Part shown: positions 31,726 through 41,405 of the stretch, piece after piece | How positions within the stretch are numbered: the first letter of the stretch is position 1 | How the letters are laid out: every line of letters begins with the position of its first letter | Assembly: GCF_001573155.1 (NCBI RefSeq) | Contig: NZ_JRWG01000001.1 | Coordinates: 496,001-560,000, forward strand | DNA length: 64,000 bases | Direction of reading: 5' to 3' | Source: Aequorivita aquimaris | GTDB lineage: Bacteria; Bacteroidota; Bacteroidia; Flavobacteriales; Flavobacteriaceae | Translations under genes and position numbers: made by a program | Notes under the pieces: model-generated | Told to the model about the DNA's origin: nothing | The model's database searches: none | Seen by the model: only the letters and a program-made list of their open reading frames with translations

Positions 31726-34027
31726 ATTTTGCAAAACGGAGCAATAGCTTTTTTAAACCGCCGTTTTCAAAATCAATTTCCGCCTTTGTGTCAGCGCCTA
31801 CCCCTTCAATTTTAAGAATTTTTCCTTTTCCGAAGCGAACGTGCTCTACCATTGTCCCCGGCTTTAGATTGGCGTCTTCCGCATTAAAATTTTTGTCGGT
31901 ATCGCTGGTAACGGGCTTTAATCTCCGCAATTTTCGAAGCTGTGCTTCCGTGGGGCCCGTTGGTGCCTTGCCGGCCACTGGCTTTTTTAGCCGCAGTTTG
32001 CTGTGGTCAACCTCATCAAAAATATCAGCATCCAAAAGGGGTTTGTAGCGGTTTTCCGTAATTGGGGTTAAGTATTCCAAAAAGGTTTCATCTATTTCCT
32101 CAATAAAGCGGCTGGGTTCGGCATCAATCAATTTTCCCCACCGGTATCGCGATTGGGTGTAAGTTAAATACGCCTGCTTTTCGGCGCGGGTAAGCGCAAC
32201 GTAAAACAATCTTCGCTCCTCTTCCAGTTCGCTGCGGGAATTCATATTCATCCCGCTGGGGAAAAGATCTTCCTCCATCCCCACTATATATACATAGGGA
32301 AACTCCAACCCTTTTGCCAAATGGACGGTCATCAAGGCTACACGGTCACTATCGCCTTTGTCGTTATCCAAATCGGTAGCGAGGGCAACGTCTTCCATAA
32401 ATTCAGCAAGCGAGCCCGTGGCATCGGCTATTTCCTTTTGCTCTTCCACAAAGTCGCGCATCCCGTTCAACAGTTCCTCGATATTCTCAATACGGGCAAT
32501 CCCTTCGGGAGTGCCGTCTTTCTTTAATTCCTGCAGTAAACCTGTTTTTTTTGCAACGTGTTCTGTAATGGTGAAAGCATCATAGTTTTGATTCAAAACC
32601 TGAAAGCTTTCAATCATCGTCACAAAATCCTGCAATTTGCTTTTGGTGCCGGCATTTATCTTTAAATCAATTTTATCGATGTTTTTCATCACCTCAAAAA
32701 TTGAGCGGTTGTAATGGTTTGCGGCAACAATCAATCGCTCCATCGTGGTATCGCCAATGCCCCGCGCAGGATAATTGATAACGCGTTTCAGCGCCTCTTC
32801 ATCCTTCGGATTTAAAACCAACCGCAGATAAGCCAACACGTCTTTTATCTCCTTGCGTTGATAAAAACTGAGCCCGCCGTAAATTCTGTACGGAATGTCC
32901 TTTTTCCGAAGCGCATCCTCAATGGCACGGCTTTGGGCATTGGTTCGGTATAAAACTGCAAAATCGCCATCCTTCAATTGGTGGTTCATTTTATTCTCAA
33001 AAATGGAGCTCGCCACAAATCGGCCTTCATCCCCATCGGTCATGGTTCGGTTTACGAGAATTTTGTTGCCTTCGTCATTTGCGGTCCAGACTACTTTTTC
33101 AAGTCTTGTTTTATTCTTTTCAATAATTGCATTCGCGGCATTCACAATATTTTTGGTGGAACGGTAATTCTGTTCCAAACGGAAAACCTTTACATCGTCA
33201 TAATCCTTTTGAAAATTTAAAATATTGTTGATGTTGGCACCGCGAAAGGCATAAATACTCTGGGCATCATCGCCCACAACGCAGATATTTTGAAACCTAT
33301 CGGAAAGGGCACGCACGATTAGATACTGGCTGTGGTTTGTATCCTGGTACTCGTCCACCAAAATGTAACGAAAACGGTTTTGGTATTTTGCCAAAACATC
33401 CGGAAAACGGGTCAATAGCTCGTTGGTTTTTAATAAAAGATCATCAAAATCCATTGCGCCGGCCTTAAAGCATTTGTCCACATATGCTTTGTAAATATCG
33501 CCGAGTCGCGGCATTTTGGCCATGGCATCGGCTTCCATCAATTCGGGGTTGTTGAAATATGCCTTAACGGTAATCAAACTGTTTTTATAGGAAGAAATGC
33601 GCGAATAAACCTGCTTGTATTTATACACATCCTTGTCCAGGTTCATTTCCTTTATCACCGACCGAATGACGCTGTGCGAATCCTGGGTATCGTAAATTGT
33701 AAAGTTTGAAGGATAGCCCAGTTTATCGGCCTCAAACCGAAGGATTTTTGCAAAAATACTGTGGAAGGTCCCCATCCAAAGATTTTTTGCCTCGCTGGCG
33801 CCCACGATTTTTGCGATACGGTTTTTCATCTCGCGTGCCGCCTTATTGGTGAAGGTAAGTGCCAAAATATTGAACGGGTCCACCCCTTGAGACATTAAAT
33901 AGGCAATCCGGAAGGTAAGGACCCTCGTTTTTCCAGAACCGGCGCCGGCAATTACAATCATAGCGCCGTCTTTTTGCAGTACTGGCGCTAGTTGGGCTTC
34001 GTTGAGTTGTTCTAAATATTTTTCCAA
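31706..34027 (-). CDS. UvrD/PcrA-type ATP-dependent DNA helicase
   Basis: This 773-residue superfamily 1A helicase has motif I AGAGSGKTRVL at about 27-37, FTNKAAREMKNRI (Ia), DFDDLL and LVDEYQDTNHSQ (II) near 225, GDDAQSIYAFRGA (III) near 250, LEQNYRSTKNIV (IV), MTVHLAKGLEFPYVY (V) near 565, and FYVALTRAEKQAYLTY (VI). The C-terminal GTMVEHVRFGKGKILKIEG forms the tudor-like RNA polymerase-binding module of UvrD/PcrA. It unwinds DNA 3' to 5' in excision repair and replication restart. The length is slightly more than PcrA. It is a single gene. Confidence 0.94.
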   Translation of the reverse strand: MEKYLEQLNEAQLAPVLQKDGAMIVIAGAGSGKTRVLTFRIAYLMSQGVDPFNILALTFTNKAAREMKNRIAKIVGASEAKNLWMGTFHSIFAKILRFEADKLGYPSNFTIYDTQDSHSVIRSVIKEMNLDKDVYKYKQVYSRISSYKNSLITVKAYFNNPELMEADAMAKMPRLGDIYKAYVDKCFKAGAMDFDDLLLKTNELLTRFPDVLAKYQNRFRYILVDEYQDTNHSQYLIVRALSDRFQNICVVGDDAQSIYAFRGANINNILNFQKDYDDVKVFRLEQNYRSTKNIVNAANAIIEKNKTRLEKVVWTANDEGNKILVNRTMTDGDEGRFVASSIFENKMNHQLKDGDFAVLYRTNAQSRAIEDALRKKDIPYRIYGGLSFYQRKEIKDVLAYLRLVLNPKDEEALKRVINYPARGIGDTTMERLIVAANHYNRSIFEVMKNIDKIDLKINAGTKSKLQDFVTMIESFQVLNQNYDAFTITEHVAKKTGLLQELKKDGTPEGIARIENIEELLNGMRDFVEEQKEIADATGSLAEFMEDVALATDLDNDKGDSDRVALMTVHLAKGLEFPYVYIVGMEEDLFPSGMNMNSRSELEEERRLFYVALTRAEKQAYLTYTQSRYRWGKLIDAEPSRFIEEIDETFLEYLTPITENRYKPLLDADIFDEVDHSKLRLKKPVAGKAPTGPTEAQLRKLRRLKPVTSDTDKNFNAEDANLKPGTMVEHVRFGKGKILKIEGVGADTKAEIDFENGGLKKLLLRFAKLKIVNS

Positions 34028-34157
34028 AACTTCATTTTCTTCAAGCTGTGAAAATAGCCATTATCAATCTTTTATCTAAAATGATTTTGGAGAAATTATA
34101 AACAAAAATTTCGATTTAAAAAGAAACTATTCCCAAAAACAATTTTCTCAAACCACA

Positions 34158-34165
34158 TAAATTTG
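34158..34165 (+). promoter_or_regulatory. Candidate -7 promoter element TAAATTTG
   Basis: Exact TAnnTTTG match 24 bases before the ATG at 34190. Its presence argues that the alternative TTG start at 34163 lies inside the promoter and is not used. Confidence 0.5.
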
Positions 34166-34189
34166 AATACCTTTATAAAAAAACTTTTA

Positions 34190-35806
34190 ATGGAATCTAT
34201 TCTTTCTTTTCTATCCCAAGTTCCATGGTGGGGTTGGGTTCTCATCTTTTTAGCGCTCGTTGCTATTCGGGATATTTTTTTCAACAAACACCACACCATA
34301 AGCCACAACTTCCCCATTATCGGGCACATTCGGTATATGCTGGAAAGTATTGGGCCGGAGCTTCGGCAGTACATTGTTGCGAACAACCGCGAGGAGCTTC
34401 CCTTCAATAGGATAGAGCGCGGCTGGATTTATGCTTCGGCAAAAAATGAAAACAATTATGAGGGTTTTGGTACCGATCGGGATATTTATGAACCTAACTA
34501 CATTTTCATAAACAATGCGATGCTTCCCTTTAAGGTGGAAAAGGATAATCCCAACTATAAAAACCCTTACTTTCTGCCGTGTGCTAAAGTAATGGGCAGT
34601 TATCACAAGCGTAGGCGTCCATATCGTCCAACATCGGTAATTAATGTTTCAGCCATGAGCTTCGGATCATTATCGGCAAGGGCTGTTGAATCCTTAAATA
34701 GAGGATGCGCGCTAGCCTACGCATATCATAATACAGGTGAAGGTGGTCTTTCTCCATATCACAAAACTGGCGCAGACGTTGTTTTTCATTTTGGAACCGG
34801 ATATTTTGGGGTTCGGGACGAGCAGGGAAATTTCTCCATGGAAAAAATTGTGAAGCTCGTTAACGAAAACCCGCAAGTTAGAGCTATTGAAGTAAAACTT
34901 TCCCAAGGTGCAAAACCAGGTAAGGGAGGTGTTTTGCCAGGGTCTAAAATTACTCAGGAAATTGCTGATATAAGACACGTACCCTTAGGAAAAGATGTGC
35001 TATCGCCACCTAATCATTCTGCTTTTGAAGGAGTTAAAGGAATGGTTGAATTTGTGGAAAGTATAGCTGAAGCAACCGGTTTGCCCGTGGGCATTAAATC
35101 TGCTGTAGGCCGCTTGGGAGAATGGGAACAACTTGCAAAAATAATGAAAGAAACCGGCAAAGGGCCAGATTTTATAACAATTGACGGTGGTGAGGGAGGC
35201 ACCGGTGCGTCGCCCCCAAGTTTTGCCGACCACGTGTCCCTGCCGTGGCTTTTTGGTTTTGCTGAAGTTTATAAAATTTTCAAAAAGCACGAGATGTGTG
35301 ATCGAATTGTTTTTATAGGAAGTGGAAAGTTAGGGTTTCCTGCCAAAGCAGCTATGGCATTTTCAATGGGTGCCGATTTAATCAACGTTGCACGAGAGGC
35401 GATGATGAGCATTGGTTGTATTCAAGCTCAGCAATGCCATACCAACAAATGCCCTAGCGGGGTTGCTACCCAAAATAAATGGCTACAACGCGGTATAAAT
35501 ATTGAAGACAAATCAGTGAGGGCGCATTTCTATTTTAAAAATTTCTGTAAGGAGCTGCTAGAAATGACACACGCCTGTGGTTATGAACACCCCTGCCAAT
35601 TCACCATGGACGATGTGGACCTAACCGTAGGCGATAAAAACTTAATCAAAACCTTATCACAATCTTTTATGTACCATAAATGTGCAGTACCTTTTGAGAG
35701 CATGAAAGCCTTATCAAATTGCCAGTATCTGGGCGGAAATTATCACGAAAAAGAAGCTAAAAAAGAAGTGAAAGCGATGCGCAAGGAAAATAAGGTAAGG
35801 TATTAG
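34190..35806 (+). CDS. FMN-binding glutamate synthase-family oxidoreductase
   Basis: The ATG at 34190 gives 538 residues; the TTG at 34163 overlaps the promoter box. One N-terminal membrane helix (WWGWVLIFLALVAIRDIFF) precedes the FMN/Fe-S domain of the GltB large subunit: NVSAMSFGSLSARAVESLN, IKSAVGRLGEW, TIDGGEGGTGASPPSFADHV, FIGSGKLGFPAKAAMAFSMG and the cysteine cluster GCIQAQQCHTNKCPSGVATQ. The amidotransferase and cyclase domains of true glutamate synthase are absent. Members of this membrane-anchored family are poorly characterised; an oxidoreductase using FMN is all that can be claimed. Confidence 0.9.
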   Translation: MESILSFLSQVPWWGWVLIFLALVAIRDIFFNKHHTISHNFPIIGHIRYMLESIGPELRQYIVANNREELPFNRIERGWIYASAKNENNYEGFGTDRDIYEPNYIFINNAMLPFKVEKDNPNYKNPYFLPCAKVMGSYHKRRRPYRPTSVINVSAMSFGSLSARAVESLNRGCALAYAYHNTGEGGLSPYHKTGADVVFHFGTGYFGVRDEQGNFSMEKIVKLVNENPQVRAIEVKLSQGAKPGKGGVLPGSKITQEIADIRHVPLGKDVLSPPNHSAFEGVKGMVEFVESIAEATGLPVGIKSAVGRLGEWEQLAKIMKETGKGPDFITIDGGEGGTGASPPSFADHVSLPWLFGFAEVYKIFKKHEMCDRIVFIGSGKLGFPAKAAMAFSMGADLINVAREAMMSIGCIQAQQCHTNKCPSGVATQNKWLQRGINIEDKSVRAHFYFKNFCKELLEMTHACGYEHPCQFTMDDVDLTVGDKNLIKTLSQSFMYHKCAVPFESMKALSNCQYLGGNYHEKEAKKEVKAMRKENKVRY

Positions 35807-35875
35807 CCCCTAACCCCCAAGGGGAAACTGTTAAGGTGTGCTGCATTGCCGAACACTGAACACTGAATAAAAGCC

Positions 35876-36616
35876 TTAACGGAACATTTCCAAAAATGCT
35901 TTTCGGTTGGTTTTTGAAATCGGCACACGGTTGCGGTTTTCCAGTACCAAATAACCTTCATTTTCAAAACTGCGCACTTTTTCGAGGTTCACGATATGCG
36001 ATTTGTGGCATTTGAAAAATATTCGCCCCAAGGAAGGTTCAAATTTCCCGAGGTTATAACTGCTTAAAAGTTCTGTATTGTTGCTTAAATGAAATTTTGT
36101 ATAACCCTGAAAACCTTCCAAATGCAGCACCTCGTCTTGAGGAATAAAGGATAGCCCTTTTTCGGTAGGCACGATAATCTTGTTTCTTTTTGAAATGGTT
36201 TCCGTGAGAACTTCTATGAGTTTGTTGCTGCTTTCCAATTGTTGTTTTTCCCGTATTGTGGTTATGGCTTTTGTAATTGCATGTTTCAGATCGTCATCAT
36301 CCACAGGTTTTAAAATGTATCCAATTGCCGATTTTTTTAACGCTGCCACGGCATATTCGTTGTAGGCGGTTACAAAAATGACCTGAAAATCCAATCCGTC
36401 CAGTTCCGAAAGCAGTTCGAAGCCATTCAATCGTGGCATTTGTATATCGAGAAATAGAATTTCGGGAGGATCTTTTTTTATATATGCTATGGCGTCCTCG
36501 GGTTTTTGAAAGGTAGCGGTTATTGAAATCTCGGGAAAAAATTTTTCCACCTTTTGTTGCAGTCCCTTTAGGGCAGAAAATTCATCGTCTATCAATATGG
36601 CCGTTATAGTCGTCAT
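35876..36616 (-). CDS. LytTR-family response regulator
   Basis: This 246-residue protein has a receiver domain with IDDE at 9-12, the phosphoacceptor Asp57 in LFLDIQMP, and the conserved Lys in GYILKPVDD near 107. A LytTR DNA-binding domain follows (about 145-245; GFQGYTKFHLSNNTELLSSY and CHKSHIVNLEKVRSF). It controls transcription in response to the partner kinase. Its start overlaps the kinase stop by 4 bases (ATGA at 36613-36616), so the two are co-translated. Confidence 0.95.
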   Translation of the reverse strand: MTTITAILIDDEFSALKGLQQKVEKFFPEISITATFQKPEDAIAYIKKDPPEILFLDIQMPRLNGFELLSELDGLDFQVIFVTAYNEYAVAALKKSAIGYILKPVDDDDLKHAITKAITTIREKQQLESSNKLIEVLTETISKRNKIIVPTEKGLSFIPQDEVLHLEGFQGYTKFHLSNNTELLSSYNLGKFEPSLGRIFFKCHKSHIVNLEKVRSFENEGYLVLENRNRVPISKTNRKAFLEMFR

Positions 36617-39393
36617 CGCACTTTCTTAATTTTAAAGGTAGTAATATTGCCTGTATCGATTTTCTCCGGAAATACTTCAGCATTAAAAAATTGTATTTCC
36701 CATTGTTTGGAACGGTTTAAGACCGCAATTCTATTTTCAAGTACTGCGGAAGAATTTACCTTGCCGTTGGGTTTCTTTCTTGAGTTTGAAAAGCCCACGC
36801 CGTCATCCATAATTTCCACCATAAATTCCTGCTCGTCAATGCTACGAAAATACAGATTGATATTGCCCTCTTTTTCTTTATTGAAGATACCGTGGTTCAC
36901 AGCATTCTCTACAATGGGCTGGAGCAGCATACTGGGAATGGTGGTTTCGGGTAAATTTAACGTAGAATCTATATGTATCTGATAGTCCAATTTCTCCTTA
37001 AAACGGAGCTTTTCAATATCCAAATAGTTTTTCAGCAATTTAATTTCAGTTTCCAGGGGAATTTCACTTTCTTTTGAAAGCTCAAAAAACTGGCGTATCA
37101 ATTTTGAGAATTTCACCAGATATTTTTCTGAAGTTTCAAAGTCGTTATTGTTGATATAATACTGGATAGCAGCAAGCGAGTTGAAAACAAAATGCGGGTT
37201 CATCTGGGCGCGCAGGGCATATAGCTCATATTCAGCCATCTTTTTCTGTGCGGTAATCTTGGCGGTTTTTTTTGAAACTTCCTTGTTTCTGAAATAATAG
37301 AGCATTCCGCCTAAGAGCGAAATGCCCGCCAGCCAAAACACGGCTTTTGCCAAAGGCCTTTGCCACCATAATGGCAAAATTGTGAAATTGGCGGTTTCCA
37401 TTAGGTTTCCGGTTTTCAATTCCAGGGTGTACTTGTCTGGTGGCAGATTTGAAAAATTAAGGTTTGAAGCGGTTGTAGTTGTCCAATCTTTTTGAATGGG
37501 CAGCAAACGGTACCTGTAGCTCAGTTGGTTTTGGGCGGACGAAAAGTCTATGGTGGCAATGGAAAAATCTACGCTATTGTCGGTGGTGTAGCGCATTGCA
37601 GGTTCGGAGGCTGGGATAGGACTTTGATTGAAAAGTGCCTTTTCAACGTAAATTTTCAAAAGTTGGGGCTGCTTATAAAGAGTTCTCGGAAGAATGGCAA
37701 CCCCATCGTCCGTTGATACAAGCAAATCATCGCCCACCGGCAGAATAGCGTTAACCTTTTTAGAAGGCAATCCGTCGTTTTCGTTTAAAGTGCCTGTATA
37801 TTGATAATCGGGACCTGCTTTTTTATATTGTAAAATTCCGCTTTCAGAAGCCAGCCAGATAAAATACTTGTTTGCAACAGCGCTTTCAACACTCAAAAAT
37901 TCTGAATTCGGCAATAGTGATACCTCCTTGAGGTCTGTGAGATAAGAACCGTGCCCGTCAGTATTGACCAAAAATTGGGAGTCCATAACCTTAGTAAGGC
38001 TCAAGATAGGTTTCTTTAAAAGATTATCGGCAAGGGATACGGAGGTTATGTTTCCGTCCGATAGTATTTTTAAACCATCAGAAGTTGCCAAGAGCAGGGA
38101 ATCGCGAAACCTCAACAAATCCCTAACGCCGTAATAATCGAAGGTTTTGATTCGCTCAAAGGTTTCTGGGTCTATTTTTATTACCCCTGAGGATATATTT
38201 CCGTATAAAAAACCGTTGAGATAGACCAAGCTCCTTACGCCACCAATTTTATTGAAATGATCAACTTGGTGCCGGCTGGCTGCTTCATTCGCAATTTGGA
38301 TGGTTTTCTTTTCAGAACAGAAAAATGAACTTTCAAGGGAATCTAAATATACCGCGTTGAAAACAAAACTTTTATCCGTTATAAACGGCCTAAACTTTTT
38401 TTGAAGTGAATCGTATTCATAAAATCCTTTATTGTACACATTGGCCACTATCCGTTTACCTACTCTGGCCAGTTGATCTACTTTTTGATGCGGAAGCACG
38501 TAGGTACACTGGCGCTTTACCTGCGGCAACATAAAGATTCCACGCGAAAAAGTGGCGCACCAAATGTTCCCACTTCTATCTATCATTGAAAAATAGGCCT
38601 TTAGATTGGGGGGTATCTTAACCACCTTATCCATCTCAAAATTATCGTCCAGTATGCCCACAAAGTCAAATCCCGTTATCTGGATTTGATCGTTCACAAA
38701 ATGGTTGCGAATAAAATTGGGGTTTTGGTGACTGGCGTATTTTTTAAATTCCCTTTCATAAATTTTCCCGCTAAGCAGGTTTATTATGCTAAAACCTTCG
38801 TTGTAGAGCATTACCATGATAGAATCGCGATTTCTGAACCTTGTTACGGACTTTTCTTTAAAAGCGGGAAGCTCTGCCAATTGTACCGCTTTTTTATGAA
38901 GCTTTTTAAAATGGTATTTTGAGGTATCCTGTACCTCTGAAAATGTGAGGTTTTTCCAACATCCGTTTTCCAGATAAAACCATTGCCCGCTATTTCCGAC
39001 TATAAAGGTGTTACTATAAAAATTGGTAGATGCCGGAAACATTACGACCCCCGCCTGGCAATTGGGAAAGGTATGCACCTTCTCATTTTCAATATACCCC
39101 AGCAAAGTTGATTTTGAAAAGAACCAAATCCTATTTTCGGCATCAACCCGTAGGTCCCAAATGTCGTTGGTTGGCAATCCATTGCTGGTATTGAAAACCT
39201 TAAATTCCCTTCCGTTAAATTTTGCCATACCCTTATCGGTAATGGCCCAAATAAAACCTTCGTTATCTTGGGTCAATCGGTAGACTCGGTTGCTGGGCAG
39301 GCCATCCTTTATGGTGTAATTCACTAATTCCTGGGAAGCACAAAAATTCCACATCACAATAAATACAATGATATGGAATTTTGTTCTGCTCAT
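36613..39393 (-). CDS. Beta-propeller sensor histidine kinase (LytS-type)
   Basis: The ATG at 39393 is chosen because it begins a signal peptide (MSRTKFHIIVFIVMWNFCAS); the open frame extends further upstream without support. The 926-residue protein has a large periplasmic sensor made of two-component-regulator propeller repeats (IKDGLPSNRVYRLTQDNEGF, NEGFIWAITDKG, NDGLPSKKVNAILP). A Y_Y_Y domain follows (YRLLPIQKDWTTTT, LPPDKYTLELKTG), then one membrane helix (about 700-720) and a His_kinase/HATPase module with RAQMNPHFVFNSLAAIQYYI (phosphoacceptor His) and QPIVENAVNHGI. It is hybrid-like in sensor but lacks a receiver domain. Ligands of such propeller sensors are often glycans or unknown envelope cues. 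Confidence 0.93.
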   Translation of the reverse strand: MSRTKFHIIVFIVMWNFCASQELVNYTIKDGLPSNRVYRLTQDNEGFIWAITDKGMAKFNGREFKVFNTSNGLPTNDIWDLRVDAENRIWFFSKSTLLGYIENEKVHTFPNCQAGVVMFPASTNFYSNTFIVGNSGQWFYLENGCWKNLTFSEVQDTSKYHFKKLHKKAVQLAELPAFKEKSVTRFRNRDSIMVMLYNEGFSIINLLSGKIYEREFKKYASHQNPNFIRNHFVNDQIQITGFDFVGILDDNFEMDKVVKIPPNLKAYFSMIDRSGNIWCATFSRGIFMLPQVKRQCTYVLPHQKVDQLARVGKRIVANVYNKGFYEYDSLQKKFRPFITDKSFVFNAVYLDSLESSFFCSEKKTIQIANEAASRHQVDHFNKIGGVRSLVYLNGFLYGNISSGVIKIDPETFERIKTFDYYGVRDLLRFRDSLLLATSDGLKILSDGNITSVSLADNLLKKPILSLTKVMDSQFLVNTDGHGSYLTDLKEVSLLPNSEFLSVESAVANKYFIWLASESGILQYKKAGPDYQYTGTLNENDGLPSKKVNAILPVGDDLLVSTDDGVAILPRTLYKQPQLLKIYVEKALFNQSPIPASEPAMRYTTDNSVDFSIATIDFSSAQNQLSYRYRLLPIQKDWTTTTASNLNFSNLPPDKYTLELKTGNLMETANFTILPLWWQRPLAKAVFWLAGISLLGGMLYYFRNKEVSKKTAKITAQKKMAEYELYALRAQMNPHFVFNSLAAIQYYINNNDFETSEKYLVKFSKLIRQFFELSKESEIPLETEIKLLKNYLDIEKLRFKEKLDYQIHIDSTLNLPETTIPSMLLQPIVENAVNHGIFNKEKEGNINLYFRSIDEQEFMVEIMDDGVGFSNSRKKPNGKVNSSAVLENRIAVLNRSKQWEIQFFNAEVFPEKIDTGNITTFKIKKVR

Positions 39394-39464
39394 ATTAAAA
39401 GGGAGAGTATCAATCTTTTTTCCAATAACTAAGGTAAGGAAAATATAGCGCAAGAAGGAGGGTG

Positions 39465-41219
39465 CTACTCTTTAATGAGCTTAAAGGTGGTAGTATTTTT
39501 TCCGTTGGAAATTTCAACAAAGTACAGGCCAGCCGCAAGCTCAGAAACGTCCATTTGCCGTTCATTATTAAGATATTGTTGCGATACAATTTTCCCTGAA
39601 GCATCCATAATAGTAACGTCAAGGGCATCAACTCCAGTAAATGAAATTTGCTGTATGGCTGGGTTTGGAAACATTTTTATTTTTTCCATCGAATGTTCTT
39701 CGACAGCCAATTCGCGCACGCAGAAATCCTCGGTATAGGGCATTGCCGTTGCCGTAAGATTTATAGGAAAAGCATTAGTCGGCACGTGTGCCGAGGTAAC
39801 CGGCACCGACTGCTTGGTCAAGGACAAATGGTTGGGATTAATAATCTTACTGTCGCAGGTATTGCGTTTTGCGGGATCTACTTTAAAAAGTTCCAGACTT
39901 ACATCGGTCACCGTAGGATCAATAGCACGGTATCCCGCTAAATAATAATGGTTATTGTTGCTGTTGTCCGTTTTTGGAAAGGCCATATCGGGGTAATAGA
40001 TGGTGGGCATCTGAAAATCCCAAAGGTTAAAATCCTCGGTACCGGGCTCTACGTTTGGCACAAGGTATTGATAGTTCGTCGCAACAGGATTTCCAGTGTT
40101 TTTGTCAAATTCATAAAGAAAGACATTGCTTTCGCCATAATATGAATTGGCGCCAATGTTCCAGCTTTCATCTCTATCATAGCCTGCAATTACAAGGTTA
40201 TTCGCACTGTTGAAGGATGGCATCAGCGCAAAACCGTACATGTTCAGGTTGTTGGGATCGTCGGCATACCAGGAGCGGGCACTATCATAGGTTCCATTAT
40301 TGTCAAAAACCGATATTCCAAAATAATGCGAGAAGGAATAATTGGTAAGCATATAGATTTTACTGGTCGTACTATCAAAATAGGCATCAACACTTACATC
40401 ATTTGCATTTCCAAAAACATAACTTTGGTCCCATTGCATAGTTCCCTGAAAGTCCAATTTGTGCGCCAATACTATTTGTTGGGCCGTATTGTTTGATAGG
40501 TCTTGCCAGGTTGCGCTTCCGGTAAGAAAAAACCCATCACTGGTTTCGGCCACACCATTTACAAAGTCGTATTCTAAGGTATTTACCGTGTTGGGAGCAT
40601 CGGTTTCTGCAGCCCATAACACGTTTAAACCCGAATCAGTACGTAGCACAAAACCAATGTTGTTAAAAACACAATTGATATCAAGGCTGTAACAATCACT
40701 GAAATACCCGGCAATTACGAAACCAGGATCGGCAATACTGTCGCCATTGGCATCGCTGTTTGAAAAACTGATGTGCAGGCCGGTGCTATTAAAATTGGGG
40801 CCCACCACATCATAATAATTGGCTTGGAGAAAGTTTCCGCTCAGTGCCTCAAATTGTGCCAAGAACACTTTTCGTTTGCCGCCAATGTCTATATAGCCCG
40901 TAGCAAAAATAAGATCCAAATGGCTCACTATATCCAGAATACGCAAATGGGGTGAAGTTGGTTCCTGATAGGCGATATTCCAAATTACGGCGCCATTTTC
41001 ATCCACTTTTTTTAGAAACGCCCGTTCAGATTGCAGGGCCGTGTCAAAGAGATTGCCAGCCACAATATAATCTGTAGTTGGCGGACTATTAAATGAGAGG
41101 GGCTCGATACATACATCGTGATAGACCATAGTAGCTGCCGAAACATTTGTTTGAAATTGACACCAACCGGATACGGCAAAGGTCAAAAAAAACAGGGTTA
41201 TGAGTAATTTTGTTTTCAT
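39465..41219 (-). CDS. Secreted protein with T9SS type A sorting domain
   Basis: This 584-residue protein begins with a signal peptide (MKTKLLITLFFLTFAVSGWC). About 480 residues follow with repeated phrases such as GYIDIGGKRKVFLAQFEALSG, DSGLNVLWAAETDAPN and FVIAGYFSDCYS, which look like kelch-like or delta-60-type propeller blades. The end is a T9SS sorting domain: KMFPNPAIQQISFTG, IMDASGKIVSQQYL and LAAGLYFVEISNGKNTTTFK. It is predicted to be exported to the cell surface. It lies 71 bases upstream of the kinase start on the same strand, so it may be part of that regulon, though read separately. Confidence 0.88.
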   Translation of the reverse strand: MKTKLLITLFFLTFAVSGWCQFQTNVSAATMVYHDVCIEPLSFNSPPTTDYIVAGNLFDTALQSERAFLKKVDENGAVIWNIAYQEPTSPHLRILDIVSHLDLIFATGYIDIGGKRKVFLAQFEALSGNFLQANYYDVVGPNFNSTGLHISFSNSDANGDSIADPGFVIAGYFSDCYSLDINCVFNNIGFVLRTDSGLNVLWAAETDAPNTVNTLEYDFVNGVAETSDGFFLTGSATWQDLSNNTAQQIVLAHKLDFQGTMQWDQSYVFGNANDVSVDAYFDSTTSKIYMLTNYSFSHYFGISVFDNNGTYDSARSWYADDPNNLNMYGFALMPSFNSANNLVIAGYDRDESWNIGANSYYGESNVFLYEFDKNTGNPVATNYQYLVPNVEPGTEDFNLWDFQMPTIYYPDMAFPKTDNSNNNHYYLAGYRAIDPTVTDVSLELFKVDPAKRNTCDSKIINPNHLSLTKQSVPVTSAHVPTNAFPINLTATAMPYTEDFCVRELAVEEHSMEKIKMFPNPAIQQISFTGVDALDVTIMDASGKIVSQQYLNNERQMDVSELAAGLYFVEISNGKNTTTFKLIKE

Positions 41220-41351
41220 TGGTGAAATATTTAATAATTAATACGTAGTTGAAATTTCTTCCCTAAGGTCAAGGCTTTAACTTAATTTTAAAACCTCCAT
41301 TTATTGGCACGAGGGTTTGAGCCGATCTATTATAGGTTTGATACAAGGAAC

Positions 41352-41371
41352 TAATAGTTGTACAACTATTA
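41352..41371. promoter_or_regulatory. 20-bp perfect palindrome, candidate operator
   Basis: The half-site TAATAGTTGT is followed by its exact reverse complement. Neither flank carries a terminator-type T run. The TTG at 41358-41360 inside it acts as the likely -33 element of the promoter of the gene at 41406, so a dimeric regulator bound here would block that promoter. Confidence 0.6.
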
Positions 41372-41388
41372 AAAACGACTTAAGTTTG
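41358..41388 (+). promoter_or_regulatory. Promoter TTG-N20-TAAGTTTG
   Basis: TTG at 41358-41360 and exact -7 box TAAGTTTG at 41381-41388, separated by 20 bases, the same spacing as the tRNA-His promoter. The start codon follows 17 bases downstream. Confidence 0.65.
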
Positions 41389-41405
41389 TCAATAAATTAA
41401 ATTCT

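Noticed and set aside
35806-35830. CCCC...GGGG motif after the FMN oxidoreductase gene as a terminator
   Set aside because: The stem is only 4 bp, with no T tract, although the CCCCTAACCCCC phrase may be another intergenic repeat.
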